A stretch of 64,000 nt of DNA from Pestalotiopsis fici W106-1 (taxonomy: Eukaryota > Ascomycota > Sordariomycetes > Amphisphaeriales > Sporocadaceae): assembly GCF_000516985.1 (NCBI RefSeq), contig NW_006917094.1, forward strand, positions 372,001 through 436,000, in the 5' to 3' direction. Positions 33,104 to 46,300 of the stretch are shown in pieces. The notes below the pieces were generated by a model. The model was not told the origin of the DNA. It ran no database searches and saw only the letters and a list, made by a program, of their open reading frames with translations. The position numbers and the translations under genes are program-made. Position 1 is the stretch's first letter. Each line of letters opens with the position of its first letter.

Positions 33104-35341
33104 CGTGAATTCGCAGAACGGTACAAGATGGCGTTTTCGAATCGAGAGGACATCCGACGGCAACTTAGTAAGTTCCTCGGCACTTGAAGGCAGAGCAAGA
33201 ACGTATATAACATGGACTACCTAAGAAATGCTACGAATTGAAACCAGACCAAGCAGGAACTTGTGGAGAATATGCATCGTCACACATACCCCGGTATCTC
33301 ATGCATCATATCACCGGCAAATTTAGAACAGACTTTGCATATGCAGCACTTATCAAGGCCAGAATAGGAAGCGCTTCTAGGGGCTTGTGGGCAAGGATCA
33401 CTATCCCGACAAGTTGGACGAGGCAAAATTCTGCATCTCGTCTGCAAGGTACTGACTGCCGAAGGAGGCCGCAGAAAAGTCAAAATTCACGACCTCACAA
33501 CCCATCCAACATGTCATTCTTTGATTGAGAGTGGCTGTGACATCTACGTCCATTTATCGACACAGGGCGGCAATACCACGAGATGACCCAAATATTGAAT
33601 ACGACGCTACCACTAATGGCTGAATGTATCGAGGTTGGCCAAGAAATACGAAATATTGAGATTCAAGTCGCCTTTGGTCAGTCTAGCCCAAGCGCAGAGC
33701 AGAGTCCAGATGTTGGTCGTTCTATTCTCACCGCCGCCCACATTATTCGTCCCTGTAACTGAGCCTCTGGTCTTGTCTACGTGCGGATCATGGTGCGGAC
33801 AGACTTTGTATAGTACGTATGCGACGACGAGTTGGCGGCTCTTTCTGGTCAGTGGCAAAGTATTCTAAATTTCCGCCCATACTCGATCCGGGGTAAATGG
33901 ACCGCTCAAAGCTGTTCAGCGGGATTCTCCTGAACATGATGTGGGTCATACTGCAGTTGCAATTTCTAGTAAACTTTTACGATCACTAGGATTAGTATAG
34001 ATTGCCGAGGTATATTGGGGGCCGATACTATGAAATTATCTTTCTTTATCAATTTGAGCATAACGAGTATCATTTTGAGCATAACGCGTACCGTTTATCC
34101 AAATCTTAACCAGGGACCGGCGGTGAAACTGCATGTGAAATCTCAGCCAAACAGAACGACCGTAGATGAATTATTCCCCGCTGGTAACACAAGACGCAAT
34201 GAGTGCATTCCGTAGGTCTCACGACTTCATCAGCTCGTCCTCGCCGTCTGTTTATCGGAATAATCAAGAAATCTACCCTTGCGGATCAACAATGTATTGG
34301 TTCCTAACCAACCTGTGGGCTTGAAGTGACCCATTCAAGTAGCACCCCCCTCTCCCCTCTGGCTGTCCAACGTTTCCTTATTTGACTTGAGCAAGAGAGG
34401 CTAATCCGGATACCCAGTCCCGGGTGGCTTCCGCTGAGGGCTGGACTTGTCTGTAATCCACTCGGACCGTTCCTTCAATGGATAACGCCGTTAGTAGCCC
34501 CTCGGCCGAATCCACCTTGTTGATAAAGTGGGACTTTGGCTTGGTGACATGATGCATCATATCATCTTTGACCTTGTTCAATTTCCTGGTTCACAATTCT
34601 GGTTCGCAATTTCAAAAAGCCCCCAAGAGCACTTGTATGGACCATACTATGTCCATGTTTACCGGGATATTATCAAACCTCCGAAGAAATACAAACTCCT
34701 AATGGTGTGCTGAATTTTGATTTGCTACAATGTTGGAGTCTGGAGAAACGTTGCTGGCGGAGTCGCTCCACTTCATGTTAGCTTCACATGTTGGTGAAGC
34801 TCGTACGTACGGTAAGGCGATGGGCACGGGGGGTCTATAATCTGGCAGAATGACTGAGTCCCTTGCTCATTTGCCCACAAATGCCGCCACAATCCCTGGC
34901 TTTCTTCAGTGTCCCTGCAGCCTGCAGCACATTCTACATGCCAAGAAGAACTATATCCATTGACGGTTTGCGATTCGAACGACCCCGCCCCTGTGTGACC
35001 GGCAATAATGTACGTACGTACTCTGTACAATGCGAACACAGGCTTGACAGGCTTGACAGGCCGAGGCCTTTGATTGTGTAAGATATTCCAATAGTATGTT
35101 ATTCTGGAAACCATGGACCAGCCCCAAAGGGGCATCTGCGCCGAGTTGAATGGTTGCTATCGACACGGCATATGTGACACTTTCCTTTTCTACTGCCTGC
35201 GTACAAATATCACTCCTGGTCATCTATCCTCTGGATTGATTTACAAAGATAGAATTGCAACGCATCATCTTACTTCTCCAATACCAAGGCAATTGCATCT
35301 CTTCTTGTTTCAGCTGCTAGTTACTTCTCAGCATATATACA
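33104..35341. other. 2.2 kb intergenic region
   Basis: A divergent promoter region between the SAT4-type gene and the GMC oxidoreductase. No gene recognised. The short TATATAC box ends directly at the oxidoreductase ATG. Confidence 0.5.
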
Positions 35342-37227
35342 ATGTCAGAGCTTCATGAGCAGTTTGACTACGTCGTAGTCGGTGGCGGAACCGCGGGTCT
35401 GGTCATAGCCTCGCGACTGAGCGAAGACCCCGAGGTCAGCGTGCTTGTGTTGGAGGCCGGTCCCGACAACTCCAGCGACCCTTTTGTCTTGACGCCAGGT
35501 CTTGTCGCGGCGCAATACGGACAAGAGAAATATGACTGGAACTTTAGTTCAGAGCCTCAGGTAGGGCGCAAACCAACGACTGTAGATATTGCCCATGCTT
35601 ACCACCCAACCAGCCGAATTTGAACAACAGGAGGATCAACCAGGCGCGAGGACGTCAGCTTGGTGGCTCCTCGGCCCTCAACTTCAACATGTTGCTGTAC
35701 CCTTCGCAAGCCAATATTGATGCCTGGGAAAAGCTCGGCAACGCTGGCTGGTCCTACAATGACTTGCTTCCTTATTTCAAAAAGTTCAGCACCACCCATG
35801 TGCCCCCTGCTTCGGCACTGGAGAACTCGGACATGGAGAGATATCACGACAACTCTCTCAATGGAAACGGACCACTTCACGTCTCTTATGGTGAGGGTTT
35901 CACCAAGGCTTTCAACGGTGCCTGGATGGACACTTTCAGCACCCTCGGCCTGCAGAACAAGGCAGACCCCAGAACCGGAAAGGCTCTGGGTGCCTTCCAG
36001 AACCCGTCTACTATTGACCCGAGCACCAAGACGAGGAGCTTTGCCGCTACAGCATACTTGACCCCTGATGTCCGCCAAAGATCGAACTTGACGATCCGCT
36101 GCAGCACAGTGGTCGACAAGATCTTGTTGGAGCAGAGAGGGGACACAGTTGCAGCTACTGGTGTAGCAATCTCGGTGGATGGCAAGACGCAACACATTGG
36201 AGCCCGCTCCGAAGTCATATTGGCGGCCGGTGCTCTCCAAAGCCCGCAGATTCTGGAGCTGTCAGGAATCGGCGACGCCTCCTTGCTCAAGAAGCACGGC
36301 ATCCCCGTGGTGATTGACAGCCCCAACGTGGGAGAGAACCTGCAGGACCACGCCATTGTCGTGCAGAGCTTCGAGGTGGCCGACGGCGTCCCCTCTGGGG
36401 ACGTGCTCCGGGACCCGGCCGTCCTCAACGCCCTGATCCAGCTCTACAGCACCTCGGGCGGAGAGGGACCCCTCGGACAGAGCACCATTAGCGTCGCGTA
36501 CAGCCCGTGGTCCAACGGCGCCGGCCCGCTGTCCGCCGAGAGCAAAAAGGCCCTGCTGGACGCGCACCTGCCCGCGTCCGACCCCCGGACCACGGACTCG
36601 GCGCTCGCCGTCCGCGCCATCATTGAGAACCCCAGCGAGCCCGCCGTGGAGTACCTCCTCTTCCCGTCCCAGGTCACCATCAACCAGGAGCCGGTCAACA
36701 TGGCCGAGATCATTACGCCCTCGCGGCCCGAAAACTACATTACCGTCATGACCATGCTGAACCACCCCTTTTCGCGCGGTTCCGTCCACATCACCTCGGC
36801 CGACGTACACACCAAGCCGTCGTGGGACCCCAAGTACATGTCTCACCCCTTGGACATGCAAGTCCTCGCGCAAAACGTCGAGTTCGTTGAGCGCATCGTC
36901 TCCACGGAACCCTTTAGCGCCATCCTCAAGCAGGGCGGCAAGCGCGCGCCCGAGACGGTGGCGACCGACTTTGAAAAGGCCAAGGAGATTGTTCGCAGCA
37001 ACCAAATCTCCGTGTTTCACGTGTCGGGCAGCTGCTCCATGTTGCCCCGGGAGCAGGGTGGTGTTGTCGACGGCCGGCTGCGGGTGTACGGCACCAGCAA
37101 CCTGCGCATTGTCGATGCCAGTGTCTTCCCGCTCGAGCCATTGGGAAATATCCAGGCTACCGTGTATGCTGTCGCTGAAAAGGCTGCGGATTTCATCAAG
37201 GAGGATCGCAAGAGTGCTACTGTCTAA
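35342..37227 (+). CDS. GMC oxidoreductase, intracellular
   Basis: Two exons, 35342-35560 and 35614-37227, joined across a 53-nt intron, encode a 610-aa FAD enzyme of the glucose-methanol-choline family, which oxidises alcohols to aldehydes. The acceptor at 35613 is chosen because it gives [20 protein letters not shown], the expected second FAD-contact block. The ADP-binding fold is [18 protein letters not shown] at the N-terminus; the ATG at 35342 gives no signal peptide, unlike most secreted aryl-alcohol or glucose oxidases. The active-site pair is His542 (FHVSGSCSM) and Asn585 ([11 protein letters not shown]), the choline/aryl-alcohol style H/N arrangement. The substrate is unknown; the protein is probably cytosolic or peroxisomal-like without an SKL signal. 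Confidence 0.88.
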
Positions 37228-37639
37228 TGCCGCCAAGTACCAAAGTATCAAGTATAATAGAAAATCATAGCGTTCCGATTTTGAATAATCAAACAATGCA
37301 TGAGTGAATAAAAATCTCTGGGGTGATGACATTAATTTCTGTTTCCGAAGCTCGGGCTCTTGATGATGCAACAAGAGGACAAACTTTAATAGATCTTATC
37401 AGAAATCTTTATTTGTGCGCAATGCCAGAACCTACGACTTTTTGTATTATTTTTTTGCCACTGAGGATTTGTGTCACCAAGAAAGCCGAAGCAATGTAGG
37501 AGCCTCAGCAGTCTTGGTTTTGCCCAAACACATTAGGGAGATAAGGGTTCAGAGCAAAGGAACTTGAGAGAAAAGCGGAGTTGCCAGAGCTGGCAAGATG
37601 TCTTATTATCTTCTTTTTCTTTTCCTAGGTTCTCTATGC
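37228..37639. other. Short convergent intergenic region
   Basis: About 0.4 kb between the 3' ends of the GMC oxidoreductase and SLY1 genes. It is AT-rich, as expected for terminators; no further feature was seen. Confidence 0.5.
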
Positions 37640-39890
37640 TCAGCTCCCAACTTCCGCTCCCAGGCGGCGTAGTGGCCCATCGACAAACTCGGTCGCGTTC
37701 ATGATTTCAGTCGCGCCATAGATGACTCTCTTCTTGGCTCTTTCGCCACCTGTCCGAGTGATCCACTCTTGTAGATTGCCATACTCATCCATGCTGCCGC
37801 CTCCTACCACAAACACAATGGCATCGGTGTATCCCTGGCGCCTTTGTCCAAAAGATGCTCCCATTCCCGGACCTTGAGTGCCGGGAAGACCCCCGGGAGT
37901 GCTACCTGTTCCAGCTCTGACAGCACTCGGTGTAGGCATTGTGCCGCGCGCATTTGCACTTCTAGGATCGAAAAACATGTAGCCTTCCGTCTTTGCTAGT
38001 GCCGAGCTCGAGGCTGTTTGTGGGTCCATGACGGACTCGACAATCTTGGTGACCGTCAAGTCTCGGTTCACAGGTATCAGATTCTTCAGCGCACCGCTCA
38101 GAGAGTCAAGGTTCAAACCACCAGGCAGCGTGACGCCGGCGTCCTTGACCCTGTCGGTAAGTCTTGAAGACAGATTCGAGAACCGACCAAATAGATCCGA
38201 TCCAGCTTGTGCTGACGGTTGCGCGGGGTTGTTAATGGTTGTTAGCTGTGTCATTTTCGTGGTAGCACGAACTCTGGAGGGCAATTAGCGAGGACAAATA
38301 TCCGAGGCAGGGAGTCACGTACTGTCTTATGTATGGCAGGGACGTGGTTTCGGCACCCGCGGCTTGCAGAGCTTCCTCAAATTGAGTCCATTCCGCGCGA
38401 CTGACTTCCTGCTCTGTGCTCAAGAACCAGATAATGAACAGACGAAGTTTGTCCAGCGGTTCTTGGCCCCTGGCTTCATCCTTGATGGCCTCCAACACTT
38501 GCGCCTTTGTCTGCTTCATCACCTCCTCTTCCATCTGAAAGTAAGTATCAAGTTGCCGGTTCTTAATTCCTGTAAGAAGAGCAGCCAGAATATTCATGTG
38601 CATATCGAGAATCGCTTTCCTTTCCCTCAGCTCAGGGAGAAGAGTGATCGCAGCTTTGAGATGATGGGCGCTCGCACTCGTATCGTTTTGAAGGTCTTCT
38701 ATAGATGAAGCACCTGTTTTCTTTGTGATTTCGGCCGCCTCATCCTTGTACCGTGTCAATTCTGCATCTATGTCCTCGGCAACCTGCGGGAAGGGCAGGG
38801 GGGCATTCTTCTCCCAGAAAAAGTCTGTGGCCGTAAGGTCATAAGCCTTTTTCGTCTTTCCCTTGCTCGGATCTTGCTCGTTGACGGGTGTCTCAATGGT
38901 GATGCGGTTAAGCTTCATGTTTAGAACATCGTGCACGAGTGATTGGTATGTCCAGGAATGGGAGAGCATGGGATTGAGGTCCACATTCCGGTCCAGGATG
39001 ACCAGTACAGGTCGGGAGGTTGGAGTGCTAGCTGAAGAAGCAGGCCGAGCGCTCGCGGAGAAAAGGTTGTCCTTGGAGTTCAGAACGTGATCTCGAAGTT
39101 TTCTATCCAACTTGGCGGCAATCATCTCAGCTGCGGCACCCTTTGGGCAGCGTATTATGGGTATTACACCCATTGTGACCACGACGCTGAAGAGTCCACT
39201 GACGATCTTGTCCACGACATGATCCAATTCCTCATCGTTCGTCTTTGCGCTGTTCAGGGCCCAGTATGTGTTCTCCTTCTGCATTCCTAAGCTGAACAGG
39301 TCCGGCTCCGCCACAATGAAGTTGAGATACTGATCGTAGAGCTGGGCAATATGTTCAGATGTACCTGCTGTCGCTGTCTGAGTGGCAAAGTCTTCTAGCA
39401 GTGGCCTTGGTATGGATGATGTGAAGTTGATGTAAGCCGGCGAATAGAGGCCCTTCTGAAGGTCGTTGGTTATGGACTGAAGATTCTTGGCGCTGGGTTC
39501 GAGGAGATATATCACTGGCACATCGGGTATGGGATGTCTCGAGCCTGACAGATGCCTGATCACGAAAAAGTCAACAAGACTGTGATAGCGCAAGCGGGCA
39601 TGGGGGTCTTGAGAGCAAGGAGCCTGGACCTACATGTGCATGGTGATTCCCAGGGCGCGCAGGTCGCTTACCCTGAGCACACTGCTGATGACATCGCGAC
39701 CGAGGTCGTCAAAGACAAGAACCTTCCAGATTGGCTCGCCCTCAGATGTTACGAGGGAGGCGGCAGCACCGGAAGCGCCATTGGCGTGCAGGTCATCGTC
39801 GTCCTTCTGGTCAACGGGGTCGTTCAGATTGAGGATCTTCTTGAGGGAGGCAATCTGGCGGTCGCGCAAGGAAATTGCCTTGGCAGCCAT
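37640..39890 (-). CDS. SLY1: Sly1, SM-family ER-Golgi fusion protein
   Basis: Three exons on the minus strand (39890-39634, 39555-38323, 38273-37640; introns of 78 and 49 nt) encode 707 aa, against 666 in budding yeast. The protein is a Sec1/Munc18-type SNARE chaperone that binds the ER-Golgi syntaxin Sed5 and promotes vesicle fusion. The N-terminus MAAKAISLRDRQIASLKKILNLN is the Sly1 start, followed by PIWKVLVFDDLGRDVISSVL, HPIPDVPVIYLLEP, DRNVDLNPMLSHSWTYQSLVHD and, near the C-terminus, DAIVFVVGGGSMDEYGNLQEW. All are conserved in the family. It is a housekeeping gene and a useful anchor for synteny. Confidence 0.95.
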
Positions 39891-42800
39891 GTTCGGCACG
39901 GAGAAGACTGTCCTCGGTAAACAGCGGCGATTACGACCGGGTGCAAAGGAGCAAATATGCGCGGTCTGTTGCAATATTCGCCGTGCTGGAGGTTCTCTTG
40001 ATCTCGCCTACGTGGTACGTGCCAGGAGCGCTGCGCCGGACATGAAAGAGCGAGTACGTTGCACTTGCCCAGGTACCTTACCTGCCTAGTCAAACTACGT
40101 ATTTGGTGGGGCAAAGTACTTCGGACATGGAAATGATCAAGGTTGCTGCACTTGAGAGCTGTAAGTCAATCCATTGCAATCGCATGTAACACGCTGATAC
40201 AAATAAATAAGGACTGTAAAAATTAAGGCCAGTGTTCTCCCAAGAGCCACGCGCACGAATATGTAGTTCTCAATGGTGATCTTCTAAGGACAGTTGCGCA
40301 GTTGCAAAATGCTTTGCTGTCATCATTCGCCGTAGTGTGCACATGGGCAGCTGGGCAGCTCTCACTAATTGCATACAGGCGCACCTCCAGCGCATCTTGT
40401 ACCCAATGTACATACCGAGCTTTGTAACGCAGCATATTAGTCAGGCTAGTCGAGATGATTACATTGTTGAACAAAAGTAGAGTCATGGAGTGCTAAAGAA
40501 AACGTGTTATTACAGCAGCATAGATGGTGATACAGAGTTAGATGAAGCAATATGGTCTTTTCTTGCATTAAATCTTAAGCTATGCCACTACTTTGCTCAC
40601 AAAGGCACTATCAGAGGAAGGTATGGATGCAATGTATCTCCTAATCTAGTACAAATCCGGCGGACATGCGCGGTGCATGTATGGAGTATCGCTACTACTC
40701 AGGTACATGTGAGGATTCAGGAACACATCAATTGTTCTTGCATTTTGCCATTAGATGGAACTTAATGCCAAAAGACCCCATGGCCGTCTACTTAAGCAGT
40801 GCGTTTTATGAATTACCAGGGCACATTTGGATGGGGGACAAGTCTTCTGAATAGAACCGCCTGGTCAATCCTGTTGACGAATGATGTAGGTTGTACGAAT
40901 GGTGCCGGCCAGTTGACGAGCACTTGACGCGAGACAAGGATACCTAAAACAAGGACCGCCAGCCGCCAGGATTTTTCATTCGCTTTCAAGGTAAAGGCCA
41001 GCCGATAGCTCCCTTTTTTTAATTGGCGTGACTGGCGTTCACTGCACCTTCGAGGTTGTGTCTGTCTCAGTCACTGCGCCCTCCAGCTAGTAGAGTTTCC
41101 AGCAAGGCCATTCATTGATTACATACCTTTTAGCCCTGGTACCTTCCTCCATCCGCCTGCCACTGGGGGTCTAAGCTCGGCGCTTGGTTTTCTCCCCCTC
41201 CGTTGACGCTGGGGCATTCCATTCCACCTCCCCAAGCCCCAATCTCTTTCCTCCTTTCATTTGTTGTCGTCGTCAAAACACGTTCTGTTGTCGACCATCA
41301 TCAGCATCGACACATCCATCGCGCATCGTGCGGGAGGTAGAAGACCAACACGGTCTTTTAAAATTTTTCCATCTAGACCATCTGTGTCTAGATTTCAGTG
41401 CATATCGGCTACTACCGGTGGGCACTTCAGGGGCATCTAAAGCCTCTTTCCTCAATTGCCACTCCCGTCGCATTTTTGTTCTTTGGGACTGGGTGCGCGA
41501 CTGGCCACTTCTTCTCCTTGCGACACGGGTTGAAACTGGCTTTTCTCTTTCTCTCTTCGTCGCTTTTGAATTCTAGACTACCACCGCGGGATTTTCAACC
41601 TTTTCTCTCCGGTCTGGCCACTCTTGCATCGCCAGCAGGGATCATTTTGTAATTGATGCAGCGTCTCTCAGTTGAAGAGGGCACTTAATTGATCAAACGC
41701 TTGATCTCCCCGGCACACGCAAGTCCAGGACCCAACTGCGTACTTCCCCAACATCATCGACGACAAAACTCACAACTCGGCCCAACGCCGCAAATTATAG
41801 GGTATGCTTAACTAAATCTCCTCCCCATTTTCCCACATATCACAAACACACACACGTCTCTCAGCACTTGCACCTTGCTATTATCGCGATGTCCAAGGCT
41901 GCCCAGCCTTTTTAATGTCCTGCCTACATATTATGTATGCACATGTTGTTCAGCGATCTTCCTACCGCTGCCCAATACAGGCTTGCGCATGGGAGTGACA
42001 AAGAAGAAAAAAAGAGCTAAAGAGCCCCCAAAAGCTCGCAGCAGTGAATTGCAAGTCTGGCAGGGGTCATAAAGAACTGCTGAGTGTGAGAGAGAGTACC
42101 TGAGTGAGTGGGCGGCCTTTGCTCCTCATTTGCTCGCAAGCGACCTACACAGTACCTGGCAGCCAAATGCGGGCGTGCACCCATAACGGGCGCGCCTGTC
42201 AGCCTTCACTTCAGCAGGGGCTGGCTTAGCAGTGATTGCTAGAGCTACAGGTAACTACCTAGGCCAGCTCCTCGCCACCTGCATCAAAGTAACTCATCCA
42301 CTAAATTCCCACCGCAATTGGAGGGAGGGTGAAACTGGACTGCAAAGAGCGAAAGAAGCAGGCAACTCTGATTACATTGTGGAAACTCCGACCGTATCAA
42401 TCTGATCAGGTTATGGCCTCCGTGGTTCGCCTTCCAACTAGCACGTACGCACGCAATGACAGACAGACAAGCCCGCAGAAAGAACAATTTGAGATTTTTG
42501 GCTACTAGCGGCAACAGCATCCACCCAAATCCAGCCAGCACCCAGCATGCAGCATCCAAGAACACCACAACCATACTCTGCCACCCAATACCACCATTCC
42601 AGCACAGAATTGTGGTCTATAATTGCCGGAATAGCAAAACCCGCCTGGCTGCTTGCTTGCAATATTCCTTGCCCTCGCTAGTAAAACCACAACGTTTGGT
42701 AGCATCTGTGGCATCAGTTCTCTCGTCCCCATTATGTCTGTGAGCATTCAAAGCTCTATTCGCAGGGGTACCCAAAAAACGTCGTCTAATCATTAAGGTC

Positions 42801-43391
42801 TGCCTTTGCAGATTCGGGCCGTGACGGTCGTTGCTTGGATACGGCTTACTCACTCCATTGCGCTCTGGCCTCGTTTACTTTGCGCATCTTGGCTGATCAT
42901 TCATTCCCACGCTCAAATCACATCACATTCACTGGCTTCTTTCCTTTGAAGATACATAAACTCATTGCAGATGCTGATCGACCATCTTGGTTTAGTTTCT
43001 CGACTAGCCCCAATACGGCTTAGTTGACTTTTACTAGTCACACACCACCGGTTCACTGAAATTCACAATCTTCATTCCTATCATAAATCCCACTGCCTGA
43101 TACAGTGCTTGGGTTCGACTGTGGCACAATCAAAGAGTAACCGTCACAACTTCAATTCCTATAGACAGCAGCGGTTGATTGAAGCTTTTTGTTGTCGAAA
43201 GGTTTGATTTTAAAGGTAGGCTTGAATTAGTGTATGTCATTGCGCACACCCTAGTTACCCTAGTGGCACCCCTCCCCTCCAACGAGCTCTACCCCCACGT
43301 GATAGTATACTTCTTGGGAGTCATATCAACTCACATACTTCATAATTTGTAGGACGCGAGCCTTTCAAGAGCTCAGGGTGTTTGAAACAGC
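39891..43391. other. 3.5 kb intergenic region and long leader
   Basis: Divergent promoters of SLY1 and the PNUTS-like gene. Nothing coding was recognised. From about 41000 the sequence is C/T-rich with several short upstream ATG frames, consistent with a long 5' leader. A plausible leader intron runs from the GTAGGC at 43216 to the TTGTAG ending at 43352. Confidence 0.45.
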
Positions 43392-46300
43392 ATGGCTCAG
43401 GGTGGCCATAGCTGGCCAGGAGGGCAGTTTCATCCCAATGGCATGGAACATAGCGGCGCCATTGACCCTAATGCCGGGAACCTCACGTATGGTAGTGGCC
43501 TTGGTTCGGATACTGAGATGCTCTATATGGATGATTGGAACACAATGAACCAAAATCCCGCCAACTTTGGAGGCCAGCCTCATGCTGCTCCAACAGGTCA
43601 ACAATTCTACCATGCACCGCAGTCATATTACCAAAACACCAATGCCTTTAGTGACAGCAACCGCCAGATCGACCAACGAACATCGTCACCTGCACTTGCC
43701 TACGGAAGTAGCCTGTATCATGAGCCTGCGTATCAACGACCGGCGCCTCAACAGCAAGAGCAACCGCAGCATCCCCCGGCACAACAACAGTCGTATCAAC
43801 AATTCAATACCGATCTGGGCCAACGGAATGCTTCGGCTTCAACTAACAATTTCCCCGACGGCTCATGGCAACCACAAACGAACCACGGTGGTCAGAATCA
43901 ATATGCTCAGCAGGCTTTAGCATACGAAAATCCGCAAAATATGTATCAACAGCACCTGCAACAGCCCTCGCATGCACACACACCGACACCGCCACCAGCT
44001 CAGAGGGGCACTGGCCAGTATCCCCTCAGCCATGGCGGACCAGTGAACTCAAGACCGAATGTCGTCACGCCACCTGCCTCGAATATTCAGGCTCACGCTC
44101 CTCCCCAACACCTTCATCCGGGCCCTTCCGAATACCACTTTCAGCCGAACCAGGGACAAGCCTCGCAGGTCACGTACCAAAATGCACCCGTCCATTCAGG
44201 TCCTATGGCTCCGGCATATGCTAGCCAGGTACAATTTGCGCAACCTCCTCAAAGCAATGGTCACGCCAGCAATGCCCCAGCAACGTCGCAATCCCTTGGA
44301 CAACAGCAAGTATATGCGGCACAGCATTCTGCAGGAGTTTCTAAGGCGCCAGTCACTCGTACCATCAGCCCAATGTCATCGGGCCAACACGTATCTGCGC
44401 CGTCTCCTGTCCCTTATATTTCCAACATTTCAGCACCACCGGCACAATCACATATGACTATTCAGCAACAATCCACGCATAATCCTGCCACATTCACGGT
44501 CATTCCATCTCGTCCTCCTTTCGATCCACTCTCACACGGTGGGTTCTCGCAGCTCGATGGAGAATCCAATCTCTTCTTGTCAGAGGCGCCTGTAGAGATT
44601 GAGTGGACAGACTTTGTCCCGGACGATTCCTTTTCGTTCTCCGCACACTTCAACGCAAATGATGGTCCCCTCATGCCAAATCGACAGAAGCGACTACCCT
44701 GCGAGATTCGGCGTGATTGGAAGTGGTTACGGAAGCAGGAAAAGTCTGCTCAGAATGACGCTCAAAGGCGTGCGATATTGCTGGAGAAGGATAGGCTGGA
44801 CCGAGAGATGGTTGCAGTCTCTGGTGAACGAAGTAAGTCATGCCAAAAAGATCCAATGATACAATTATTAACACCTGTCGCACAAGTTGAACCAACAACC
44901 AAAGTTGGCGTCAAGAAGATTGGCTCCAAAAGCGGCAGCAGGCCCACATCAGCACCAAAGACTGGAAGTGACTCATCTGACGACAGTTCGGACTATGACA
45001 GCGATTCTGAATTCGAAGAAAGCGAGGAGGATCAGGCAGCTCGCAAGATCAAAGCGAGCGGCAGGCCAAGTGACCCTGTCAAAGCTATCGAATACGATGT
45101 GGTCATGGCTGTCTGGCATGCTCCTGAGGAGGAAGCTCAACCCAATTCCACAGCAAATTCCATCCAAGCATTTGGTGCTCATATCGAAAAACTCTGGACT
45201 AAGATCAAAGATCTTAAGAAAGAAGTCAAGGCTGCCAAAGAAAAGAAGAGCAAGAAGTTGGAATCTCTGGAAGTGGAAGTTGGGAAACAAATGAAGCTCA
45301 TGCTTACAGCTATCGAAGCTGTCACCAAGTTTGCGGAACCTTCGGTACTCGAAAACATGGGTGGTAATTCAAAGTTGGCTGTCATTTTGTGGAATGCTTT
45401 CAGGAACTCACTGTCTGCCAAGGACTTCAATGGTCCCTTACCCAAGGCCATCCTCTCCCTTATGTCCCATTTCACTACGATGGAAAGATCACTCGTATTG
45501 GGCGTTCTCAAAGTCCCAGAGTACCACAAGAAGCACCAAAAGGACTTTGACAAGACCTGCCTAGGCTTTCTAGATCAGATCCAGTCCAAGGCAAAGGGTA
45601 CTGCTGCTGATACAGAGAAGAAGGCTAAGGAGCTATCGACAAGTGAAACTAAGGAGCCTTTGAGTGCGCCAAAAAAGAACCCGGTTTTCATGGCAAAAGA
45701 CTTGGTCTCAGCATCAAAGAAGGTAGTCTCCTCAGAGTCGAAAAAGGTGCAACCCACTGGCCCCGCTGTTCTAGATGCTAGGAAGTCCAGTAACGTTGTC
45801 ACGAAAAGCGTTGGAAGCTCGCCATCCAAGAGGCCTCGTGATGAGGAAGCCGATTCCCGAGCGGCCAAAAAGGTGGCTGTCGATGGTACTTCAGGTACAT
45901 CCGTCACCAAGCCCAGCTCTACCACTACTACCAAGACGACCACTGTTGTGCAGCCACGTGCAAAGTCTACCGGGTCGCTTCTTCCTGGCCGTACAGCTCG
46001 GCCAGCCGTCAAGCCCGCCACAAAGAAAGTCGAATCGCAACAATCATCTAGCAGCCTGTCAACCATCAGCGGTTTGCTGGCAGAAATCGCCAAACCAAAG
46101 TCCCCTCCCAGGCAAAAGGAGGAACCTACCAAGGCTCCCGAGACAGAAGAAGAGCGGAAGCGCAGACTTCGCAAGGAATCTCGTCGTGGACTCCGGGTCA
46201 TGTGGAAACCTGATCACGAACTCGAGCAGGTTCGCATTTTCCAGCACGATGCTGCTGAGGATGAAGGCCGGGCTAGCAACATGGTGCGTGATGCTAGAGA

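Noticed and set aside
34970..35010. GATTCGAACGACCCCGCC, similar to a tRNA T-arm in reverse
   Set aside because: No matching acceptor, D or anticodon stems could be built on either side.
36262..37374. 370-codon open frame on the minus strand
   Set aside because: It lies wholly antisense to the GMC oxidoreductase, whose domains are clear; the frame is a shadow of GC-rich codon use.
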